From NCBI RefSeq assembly GCF_003025555.1, contig NZ_PYMH01000001.1, forward strand, positions 992,001 through 1,056,000: a DNA stretch of 64,000 nt. The letters are read 5' to 3'. This stretch comes from Photobacterium lutimaris. GTDB taxonomy: Bacteria; Pseudomonadota; Gammaproteobacteria; Enterobacterales; Vibrionaceae. The position numbers were made by a program, and so were the translations under genes. Under the pieces are notes generated by a model, which was not told the DNA's origin, did not search any database, and saw only the letters and a list, made by a program, of their open reading frames with translations. Shown here piece after piece: positions 7,650-15,246 of this stretch. The number at the start of each line of letters is the position of its first letter. The first letter of the stretch is position 1.

Positions 7650-10600
7650 CTACTCTACTACCTCTAGCATTTTTTCTACTCTTACAGCCGCTACTTTAAA
7701 CTCAGGGATCTTCGCATAAGGATCTGTCGCTGCAACTGTTAGCTTATTCGCCGCTGATTCCGCAAAGTGGAACGGCACAAAAACGACATTTGGTTGAATA
7801 CGCTTGGTGACAAATGCTGGCGCATCAATGGAGCCGCGTCGAGTTGACAAGGTCAGCATCTCACCATTTGACACACCTAACCGCTCAGCATCAAACACAG
7901 AGATCATAACTCTTGGCCCAGCAAGGTTATCCAGCCCTTTTGTCTTACGCGTCATCGTTCCGGTATGGAACTGCTCCAACAATCGGCCTGTCGAGAGCAC
8001 CATTGGATACTCCTCATCCGGTAGCTCAGCGGCATACAAGAAAGGTACTGCTACCATTTCAGCCTTGTTACCCCGAACAAAGTTCTCTTGGTGCATGATA
8101 CGGGTACCTGGATGGTTTTCATCACGGCATGGCCACTGTAGGCCATCTTTACCAACACGGTCCCAAGTAATACCTGCATATTGAGGTGTTAGGGCATTTA
8201 TCTCTGCGGTAATGTCTTCAACTGACTGATAAGCCCAGTCACTCCCCATCGCGTTAGCAATATTCTGGATGATCAACCAATCTTCCATCGCCTGTCCCGG
8301 TGCCTTAACAGCAGGATTCAAGCGCTGAACACGACGTTCAGTATTGGTAAAGTGACCTGTTTTCTCAGCAAATGAATAAGCAGGAAGAACCACATCGGCA
8401 AGTTGAGCAGTTTCAGTCATGAAAATATCTTGTACAACCAAGAAGTCTAGCTTTTCAATGGCTTCCAGCACGTGTTTCTGATCTGGATCACTCAGTACTG
8501 GGTTCTCACCCATTACGTACAAGCCGCGTACTTCTTTCTTACAAGCAGCATCGATAATCTCTGTGAGTGTCAGGCCAAGCTCAGCAGATAAATCAGGACG
8601 ATCCCATGCTTTAGCAAACTTGGCATGAGCATCTTTGTTGGTGACCTTCTGATACCCCGGGAAGTCCCAAGGCAGTGCACCCATATCACAAGCACCTTGA
8701 ACATTCGATTGACCACGAAGCGGGTTGATACCGCCCCCTTCAATGCCAATGTTGCCACACAGCAACTGCAAGTTCGCAATTGAACGTACGTTATCGTGTC
8801 CCGTCGTATGCTGAGTAATACCCATTGAATAGTAAATAGCCGTACGTTTGGCTGTACCAATTGTCTCTGCCAACTTGAGCAAATCAGCTTGCTTAACACC
8901 GGTAACCAGTTCAACTTTCTCCGGAGAATAAGCATCACTCATCACCTCAGCTTTGAGTGTTTCATAACCCTCAACACGCTGCTCAATGTAGCTCTGATCT
9001 TGCCAGCCGTTTAGGATGATTTGCTGCATGATGCCATTCAACAACATCACGTCAGTCCCTGGACGGTGCGCAACATAAAGCTCAGAATGGTCGGCAATAT
9101 CCACTTTCTTCGGATCGGCTACCACCAAGCGGGCAGTCCCTTTGCGAAGAGCCTGCTTGATATGTGACGCAATGATTGGGTGAGCAGATGTCGTATCCGA
9201 ACCAATGATAAAGATCAGATCAGAATGGGCAATACTCGGGATATCGTTGGTCATTGCCCCACTACCCAGCGAAGCCTCTAGCCCTGTTACGGTTGTGGAG
9301 TGGCACAAACGGGCACAGTGATCGACGTTGTTAGTACCAAACTCACGACGAATAAACTTCTGGAAAGCAAAGTTATCTTCATTGGTGGTTTTCGCTGACG
9401 AAAAACCAGCCAGTGCATTACCACCCGACTCTTTTTTGATTGATGAGAACTTATCAGCAATAAGAGAAATGGCTTCTTCCCAGCTGGCAGGCTGAAGTTC
9501 ACCCTCTTTACGAATCAATGGCTGGCTCAAACGCTCATCGCTTTGTACAAAGTCGAAACCAAAGCGTCCTTTCACGCAAAGCATACCTTGGTTTACTGGC
9601 GAGTTTTTCGCACCTTGTACGTAGCGGATCTTATCGGTTAGTTCGTCCACATACATGGTGACCTTACAGCCCACACCACAATAAGTACAAATGGTATCAA
9701 CGGGCTTAAGCATCTCGATGCGGCCCTGCGACTTATCGCGAGAATCCGTTAGCGCCCCCGTCGGACAAACCTGTACACAAGCGCCACACTGCACACAGTT
9801 TGAATCGCCCATGCTATAACCTTTATCAAAGCCGGGACGGCACTCTGGTCGCTTGGCGCTATTGCCATCAGCATCTTTCAAGAAACCCAGTGCACCATGA
9901 ACGGCTTGTTCGTTACAGATGTCGACACACTGACCACAGCTAATACAGCGGTTTGCATCAAAAACAATGAATTCCGAGCTATCGTCAACAGCAAACTTCT
10001 GACAGTCGGACATATCCAAGTCATCTTTTTCGACCTGATATTCAGTCGCGAAGTCACGCAATTTACAGTCGGTATTTGCCTGACAACCACATTCTAAGCA
10101 ACGGGCAGCTTCACGCATCGCTTCTTCGTTAACAAAACCCGTTTCCACTTCAGCAAAGCTAAGTTCACGCTGTTCACTGGTAAGCTCAGGCATGATAGAG
10201 CGCATGGCCTTCTGGATCCCTTCAAATTGCTTGGGATCAACCTGGTTCACCTTGGCTGCTTTTTGCGAGTTATATGGCTTAACTGGGATATGTTCCATAT
10301 CGCCATTGAAGAAACGATCAATCGCTTCAGCTGCAACACGGCCATCAGCTACCGCTTCAATCGCTGTGGCAGGGCCACGACGGAAATCACCGATACTAAA
10401 GATATTCTCCACACCGGAGTGCATGGTATCGTCACTTGACTCAAGCGTTAGCCAGCGGGTAACAGGAAGCTCGATGTTATCATTGTCCAAGAACGACAGA
10501 TCTGGCTTTTGCGATACCGCTGAGATTACCGTGTCAAAATGCTCGACAAAGTACTCACCCGTTGCTTCTGGGCGACGACGGCCAGAAGCATCAGGTTCAC

Positions 10601-11804
10601 CAAGGGCCATTTTCTCAAGCTTTACATCTGTCACCCGACCATTGCTATCTGCCATGTTTTCAACTGGGTTGGTCAAGAAGTGGAATTTCACCCCTTCATG
10701 TTCAGCTTCGACAATTTCATAATCTTCCGCTGGCATTTCATCGCGGGTACGACGGTAGATCAGCGTGGTATCAGCACCGTCACGTACGGCAGTACGGGCA
10801 CAGTCAATAGCCGTGTTACCACCACCAATTACAGCAACTTTCTTACCGGTGGTGTAATTTTGAGTCGTGACGTAATCTTTTAGGTAATCAACACCAAGGT
10901 AGCAACCATCTTGATCACTACCCGGATAATTCATTTCAACCGCTTGGGATGCACCAACAGCGAGACATACAGCGTCGTACTGTTTGGTCAACTCTGACAA
11001 CAGGAAGTCTTTACCCAAGGTTGTATTGGTTTCAACCTGCATGCCGTTACGGCAGATAAGCTCAATCTCTTTATCAAGGATGGCTTTTGGCAAACGGTAC
11101 TCAGGAATACCGTAACGTAACCAGCCACCAGCTTCAGGCATAGACTCGAATACAGTGACGTTGTAACCTTCGTTACTGAGGTAATAACCACAGCTCAACC
11201 CGCCAGGACCACTACCGATAACCGCCACGTTCTTGCCTTTATCGGCTTTACGTGGTGGGACATATTGCTCTTGGGCTTCCAAGTCAATATCTGCGGCATG
11301 ACGCTTTAACTGGCGGATCGCAATAGGCTCATCGACAATACCGCGGCGACATTCTGTCTCACAAAAAGCCGGACAAACACGACCAATAGACAACGGCATT
11401 GGCAAGGTGCGCTTAATCACCTCTACGGCTTTCTGGTGGTCGTTTTGGGAAATGTGATACAGGTAAGACTGAATATCGACACCAGCAGGACAAGCAGTTT
11501 GGCAAGGTGCCTCACAGTCTGCGTAGTGATCTGACATAATGCGATTTAGTGACTCACGGCGGCGCTCTGAAAGCACATCGCTTTGCGTGGTGATGACCAT
11601 CTCAGGTGCAGCTGTCACTTCACAGGCACGCTGAATACCTTGGCCTTCAATATCTACCACACATAAATCACATGGTACTTTCTCGCCATTTTTATTTAGC
11701 CCACACAAAGATGGGATCTCAATCTTGAACTGTTGAGCGAGTTCAAGAATTGACAATTGACCGTCAGTAGCCAGAACCTGACCGTCTATCGTGACATTAC
11801 TCAT
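7650..11804 (-). CDS. Fused formate dehydrogenase alpha subunit with NAD(P)H/FAD module
   Basis: A 1384-residue cytoplasmic redox protein. In order: a [2Fe-2S] ferredoxin domain (about 1-80, CGLNKNGEKVPCDLC); a GltD-like region with cysteine clusters (ADCEAPCQTACPAG, RVCPAFCETECRRG), an FAD site (GSGPGGLS, about 195) and an NAD(P)H site (VIGGGNTAIDCA); two ferredoxin clusters (CISCGQCVDIC, CVQCGACVQVC); then the FdhF molybdopterin domain (about 690-1384) with a [4Fe-4S] motif CTYCGVGCKVT. The catalytic position in DHCARLCHSTT is Cys834 (TGC at 9303-9305), not selenocysteine. It should oxidise formate and pass electrons internally to NAD(P)+ or ferredoxin. A TTG 16 codons upstream extends the frame, but the ATG at 11804 has AGAGG just before it and fits the ferredoxin start. 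Single-gene unit. No accessory subunit gene is adjacent. Confidence 0.9.
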   Translation of the reverse strand: MSNVTIDGQVLATDGQLSILELAQQFKIEIPSLCGLNKNGEKVPCDLCVVDIEGQGIQRACEVTAAPEMVITTQSDVLSERRRESLNRIMSDHYADCEAPCQTACPAGVDIQSYLYHISQNDHQKAVEVIKRTLPMPLSIGRVCPAFCETECRRGIVDEPIAIRQLKRHAADIDLEAQEQYVPPRKADKGKNVAVIGSGPGGLSCGYYLSNEGYNVTVFESMPEAGGWLRYGIPEYRLPKAILDKEIELICRNGMQVETNTTLGKDFLLSELTKQYDAVCLAVGASQAVEMNYPGSDQDGCYLGVDYLKDYVTTQNYTTGKKVAVIGGGNTAIDCARTAVRDGADTTLIYRRTRDEMPAEDYEIVEAEHEGVKFHFLTNPVENMADSNGRVTDVKLEKMALGEPDASGRRRPEATGEYFVEHFDTVISAVSQKPDLSFLDNDNIELPVTRWLTLESSDDTMHSGVENIFSIGDFRRGPATAIEAVADGRVAAEAIDRFFNGDMEHIPVKPYNSQKAAKVNQVDPKQFEGIQKAMRSIMPELTSEQRELSFAEVETGFVNEEAMREAARCLECGCQANTDCKLRDFATEYQVEKDDLDMSDCQKFAVDDSSEFIVFDANRCISCGQCVDICNEQAVHGALGFLKDADGNSAKRPECRPGFDKGYSMGDSNCVQCGACVQVCPTGALTDSRDKSQGRIEMLKPVDTICTYCGVGCKVTMYVDELTDKIRYVQGAKNSPVNQGMLCVKGRFGFDFVQSDERLSQPLIRKEGELQPASWEEAISLIADKFSSIKKESGGNALAGFSSAKTTNEDNFAFQKFIRREFGTNNVDHCARLCHSTTVTGLEASLGSGAMTNDIPSIAHSDLIFIIGSDTTSAHPIIASHIKQALRKGTARLVVADPKKVDIADHSELYVAHRPGTDVMLLNGIMQQIILNGWQDQSYIEQRVEGYETLKAEVMSDAYSPEKVELVTGVKQADLLKLAETIGTAKRTAIYYSMGITQHTTGHDNVRSIANLQLLCGNIGIEGGGINPLRGQSNVQGACDMGALPWDFPGYQKVTNKDAHAKFAKAWDRPDLSAELGLTLTEIIDAACKKEVRGLYVMGENPVLSDPDQKHVLEAIEKLDFLVVQDIFMTETAQLADVVLPAYSFAEKTGHFTNTERRVQRLNPAVKAPGQAMEDWLIIQNIANAMGSDWAYQSVEDITAEINALTPQYAGITWDRVGKDGLQWPCRDENHPGTRIMHQENFVRGNKAEMVAVPFLYAAELPDEEYPMVLSTGRLLEQFHTGTMTRKTKGLDNLAGPRVMISVFDAERLGVSNGEMLTLSTRRGSIDAPAFVTKRIQPNVVFVPFHFAESAANKLTVAATDPYAKIPEFKVAAVRVEKMLEVVE

Positions 11805-12154
11805 AGTTGCCTCTTTCTGTTGCTGGCACTGTGCCTTTATGGTGAGTTTCAAGGCTCTTTATATCGCTAACTTCTTGTTCATGGGGAGAAGCAGCACAGC
11901 GCTCAGGATGATAACCAGTAGAATTGTTGATTTAGGTTTAGTCGATCATCTTTTTTAGTTATTAGGTCAGATTATCTGGCTACAGCATCAAATTCCTTGA
12001 TTTGAAACATTTTGGATATTTATTTTGGAAAAAATTTATTGAAAAGCGATATGTAGTAGCTTTTTTCTGCTAGCCTACTGGCTTACTTAGACAACAACAT
12101 GTCAATAAGGTAATATGTTGATAAACATAACATTACAGATTCATTGAACGCTTA
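11805..12154. other. Intergenic region between divergent fdh and cheV
   Basis: 350 bases holding the two divergent promoters. It is A+T-rich near cheV, with a small palindrome ATGTT-GATA-AACAT about 30 bases before the cheV start. No gene or recognised regulatory RNA was seen. Confidence 0.4.
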
Positions 12155-13093
12155 ATGACCACCATACTCGACTCAGTTGACCAACGGACTAACCTTGTTG
12201 GTGAAAATCGCCTAGAGCTCCTCATCTTCCGGCTCCATACCGCGCAGTTATTTGCCATTAATGTGTTCAAAGTAAAAGAGGTCGTTAAACTGCCTCGGTT
12301 GACTCAGCTTCCGGGTTCTCACCCGAATATCAGCGGTATTGCCAGCATTCGTGGTGTTTCGATTCCTGTTATCAATTTGCGCAAAGCAATTGGTATGAAG
12401 CAGAGTGAATCACACGAAGAGTGCAACATTATCATCACGGAATACAACCGCTCGGTGCAGGCGTTTTTGGTGGGCCAAGTGATGAACATCATGAATATGA
12501 CCTGGCAAGACATTCAACCACCACCGAGGCAAGTCGGCAAAAATAATTACCTGACAGCCATTACTAAGGTCAAAAAAGATAACGCAGAGCGCTTGGTCAG
12601 TATCATTGATGTCGAGAAGGTATTGGCTGAAATCGTTGACTACGACACCCAAATATCACAGGAAGTTTTGGACCCGTCGCTCTTAAACCACTTCCATGGT
12701 CGAAAAGTTCTTATCGTTGATGATTCTTCGACGGCGCGAGGCCAAATCCGTGAAACGCTGTCCCAACTCGGGCTTGAGGTCATTGAGGCGCATAACGGAT
12801 TGCATGCACTGAACATGTTAAAAAGCTGGTGTGACAAAGGGATCGATCTTAACAACGAATTACTGATGATGTTTACCGATGCTGAAATGCCAGAAATGGA
12901 TGGCTATAAGTTAACTCATGAAATTCGAAATGACCCGAGGATGCGTGACCTTCATATTGCTCTCAACACATCACTCAGCGGTAATTTCAATGAAGCGATG
13001 GTGAAGAAGGTCGGCTGTAACCGTTTCATTTCTAAATTCCAGCCGGATCTACTTGTTGAAGTCGTACAAGAAAGATTGAAAGCACTCCTTTAG
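12155..13093 (+). CDS. cheV: Chemotaxis coupling protein CheV
   Basis: A 312-residue protein with an N-terminal CheW-like coupling domain (about 15-160: LELLIFRLHTAQLFAINVFKVKEV, ISGIASIRGVSIPVINLRKAIG) and a C-terminal response-regulator receiver domain (about 180-308). The phospho-acceptor is Asp242 in MMFTDAEMPEMDGY. The acidic pair is in VLIVDDSS, and the conserved Lys is in NRFISKFQPD. CheV links chemoreceptors to CheA at the cell pole and can act as a phosphate sink or adaptation device. Vibrionaceae usually have several CheV copies, and no other chemotaxis gene is nearby. It is followed by a strong GC-rich hairpin. Confidence 0.95.
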   Translation: MTTILDSVDQRTNLVGENRLELLIFRLHTAQLFAINVFKVKEVVKLPRLTQLPGSHPNISGIASIRGVSIPVINLRKAIGMKQSESHEECNIIITEYNRSVQAFLVGQVMNIMNMTWQDIQPPPRQVGKNNYLTAITKVKKDNAERLVSIIDVEKVLAEIVDYDTQISQEVLDPSLLNHFHGRKVLIVDDSSTARGQIRETLSQLGLEVIEAHNGLHALNMLKSWCDKGIDLNNELLMMFTDAEMPEMDGYKLTHEIRNDPRMRDLHIALNTSLSGNFNEAMVKKVGCNRFISKFQPDLLVEVVQERLKALL

Positions 13094-13100
13094 CAGCAGA

Positions 13101-13124
13101 TGCTCGCCCACATTAGGGCGAGCA
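13101..13124. terminator. Hairpin after cheV
   Basis: The nine-base stem TGCTCGCCC/GGGCGAGCA (13101-13109 and 13116-13124) with loop ACATTA begins eight bases after the cheV stop. No T-tract follows, so termination may be weak or the structure may protect the mRNA end. The 185 bases to the next gene hold no supported feature. Confidence 0.6.
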
Positions 13125-13309
13125 TAGGGACAACATGCCACTATTTACTCCATTACCTTCTAGACCAATCCTGCGACTTCCCATACAAACCACCGCAATA
13201 GACGTTTCACCGATGTCATTACTCAGCAATAAATCAGGCTGAAGTGCAACAGTGACACTTTCATTAGCAGTTCGAACCAAACGATCTCACTCATTCCCTC
13301 TGCCCCACA

Positions 13310-13555
13310 TTACTGCCTATTATGTTGCTGCTCATCTACTTGGTACTGTTTTGTGTAGATATGCTGATCCGTATCGACCGGTTGCCAATTTTCATCCCAA
13401 GCATAGAGTGTTTCACCACCTAAGATATCTATCTTCTGTGCCGAGATATCATCAGCCCTAACCGTCAACTGCACAGTCAATAGCAAGGTGATGAGGAAGG
13501 AAAGCACCCAGCTTGGTGCCTCCTCTTTAATTGTTTTCTTTTGATTCTCAGTCAT
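13310..13555 (-). CDS. Small membrane-anchored or exported protein downstream of pdsO
   Basis: An 81-residue protein with a charged cytoplasmic start (MTENQKKTIKEEAPS), one hydrophobic segment (WVLSFLITLLLTVQLTV, about 16-32) and a polar remainder (ADDISAQKIDILGGETLYAWDENWQPVD). The hydrophobic segment could be an uncleaved anchor or a signal peptide cut near VRA-DD. It begins 11 bases after the pdsO stop, with AGAGGGTG before its ATG, so it is co-transcribed with pdsO. I do not recognise the family. In related clusters this position can hold sortase-system genes, but this protein lacks the TLXTC sortase motif and any LPXTG sequence. Confidence 0.6.
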   Translation of the reverse strand: MTENQKKTIKEEAPSWVLSFLITLLLTVQLTVRADDISAQKIDILGGETLYAWDENWQPVDTDQHIYTKQYQVDEQQHNRQ

Positions 13556-13566
13556 TTCCCACCCTC

Positions 13567-14334
13567 TTAGTGGCTCTGTGCCGTACTGACATTGTCACTT
13601 GCGCTGCGCAATGTCACTCGACGGTCGAAGAAGTCACCTTCAAAGTTTTGTTCATTCTTCAGTGGCTCCTGATCACCATACGCAGCAGCATAAAGCTGAA
13701 CACTCTCTACACCCTGTGATTCCAGGTAATCACGTACCGCTTCCACACGTTGCTCAGACAAACTTAAGTTACGCTCCGTGCTACCACGTCGGTCAGAATA
13801 ACCCGCGAGTTCCCAGTGAATATCTGGTGCCTGCTTCATGATTTCGGCAATCTCATCCAACTGAGCTTTGAAGAGCGGTTCAATTTCAGCTGAGCCTGTT
13901 CTAAAGTGCACGTTCATTTCCAATGCCAAATCCAACTGGCGCTCTTTGTGGTTCATCAAGTCATATTTGTCTTGCTCAAGGCGGGCAATCTCAATTTGCG
14001 CTTGGTTATATTTTTGGCTGATACGTTCAAGTTCACTATTACGGGCGAACAGTTCACCCAACTCTTCATCTTGTGCTTGAATTTGGCTGTCTTGCCCAAC
14101 AGCGGTACCAACAATACCACCTACCATGGCTCCGACGACGGCCCCGATAGGACCACCAACAATGGCACCAAGCGCGGCACCCGAGCCTAAACCGATGAGT
14201 GATTCTTGCTCACCGACGCGGTAGGTGTCGTTGGTATTGCTATTGCTCATACTGTCATTTGCTGTAGCGGCAGGAGAAACCAGTGATGCCATTAGCGTTG
14301 TTGCGATCAATGTTGAAATTAGTTGCTTTTTCAT
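13567..14334 (-). CDS. pdsO: Sortase-system-associated OmpA-like protein PdsO
   Basis: A 255-residue protein: signal peptide (MKKQLISTLIATTLMASLVSPAATA), a glycine-zipper segment (about 45-75: GLGSGAALGAIVGGPIGAVVGAMVGGIVGTAVG), a coiled-coil stretch (about 80-130) and a C-terminal OmpA peptidoglycan-binding domain (about 135-245: FRTGSAEIEP, ELAGYSDRRGSTERNLSLSEQRVEAVRDYL). This architecture beside PdsR and PdsS identifies the PdsO family, which occurs with the proteobacterial dedicated sortase system of marine species. The frame is open 35 codons upstream, but the ATG at 14334 has GAGGA before it and gives an exact signal peptide. It shares a 225-base divergent promoter region with pdsR. 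Confidence 0.85.
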   Translation of the reverse strand: MKKQLISTLIATTLMASLVSPAATANDSMSNSNTNDTYRVGEQESLIGLGSGAALGAIVGGPIGAVVGAMVGGIVGTAVGQDSQIQAQDEELGELFARNSELERISQKYNQAQIEIARLEQDKYDLMNHKERQLDLALEMNVHFRTGSAEIEPLFKAQLDEIAEIMKQAPDIHWELAGYSDRRGSTERNLSLSEQRVEAVRDYLESQGVESVQLYAAAYGDQEPLKNEQNFEGDFFDRRVTLRSASDNVSTAQSH

Positions 14335-14559
14335 TGTGATGTCCTCATCGATGTAATTCGTTTTGATGAGGTGATTAAAGCAAGCCGATCTGGCAAATCT
14401 GGGCGCAAAAAAAGGCAATGTCATGATCAATTGTGGCAAAAAAATGGCAATTGCTCCGATTCCGCCTGCAAGCCTTTTCTATCAGCTAGATTGTTGTATA
14501 GTCAGCTTCATGAACACGCTGTACGACGACTAAGTCTTGAAAAAAATAGGTACTAGGTC

Positions 14560-15246
14560 ATGAAAAAAATTGTCATTGTCGAAGATGAAAGAGCCATCCG
14601 TGAAAACTACATCGATGTACTAAAAAAACACGGTTACGATGTACTAGGCTATGACAACCGTCCTGATGCCCAAGCTGCTTTTGAATCAGACCTGCCAGAT
14701 TTGGCCATTATCGATATCGGCTTGCAGGAGGAAATAGATGGTGGTTTTACGTTATGCCAATCACTCAGGGCACTATCACCCACCTTGCCAATTATTTTTC
14801 TCACCGCAAGAGACAGCGACTTCGACACAGTATGTGGTTTGCGTATGGGTGCCGATGATTACCTGACCAAAGATGTCAGTCTTCCACATTTAATAGCCCG
14901 TATTGCGGCGCTGTTCCGCCGCAGCGATCTTATGCTGCAACCCACTGAGAAAGTAGAGCTTATTCAGCACGGTGCGCTATCCATCGACAAAAACAAAATG
15001 CAGGTATTTTGGCAGGAAAACCTTGTTGAGTTAACCGTCACCGAATTTTGGATGGTATACGCGCTGGCTAAGCGTCCGGGCCATGTTAAAAGTCGACACG
15101 ATCTCATGGACGAAGCCCAAGTGGTTGTCGATGACAGTACGATCACCTCCCATATCAAGCGGATCCGTAAAAAATTCATGCAGTTCGATAACACGTTTGA
15201 CTGTATCAACACCGTATATGGCATGGGCTACCGCTGGGGGGCTTAA
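14560..15246 (+). CDS. pdsR: Response regulator PdsR of the proteobacterial sortase system
   Basis: A 228-residue OmpR-type regulator: receiver domain (about 3-118) with Asp52 as phospho-acceptor (LAIIDIGLQEEIDGGF), the Thr in FLTARD and the Lys in DDYLTKDVS, followed by a winged-helix DNA-binding domain (about 135-228, ending TVYGMGYRWGA). The receiver sequence closely matches what I know of the PdsR family (proteobacterial dedicated sortase system response regulator). The stop codon overlaps the pdsS start (TAATG), so the two are translationally coupled. The natural target is the divergent pdsO promoter (inference). Confidence 0.88.
   Translation: MKKIVIVEDERAIRENYIDVLKKHGYDVLGYDNRPDAQAAFESDLPDLAIIDIGLQEEIDGGFTLCQSLRALSPTLPIIFLTARDSDFDTVCGLRMGADDYLTKDVSLPHLIARIAALFRRSDLMLQPTEKVELIQHGALSIDKNKMQVFWQENLVELTVTEFWMVYALAKRPGHVKSRHDLMDEAQVVVDDSTITSHIKRIRKKFMQFDNTFDCINTVYGMGYRWGA

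Noticed and set aside
9303..9305. Selenocysteine in formate dehydrogenase
   Set aside because: The codon at the catalytic position is TGC, cysteine, and there is no in-frame TGA.
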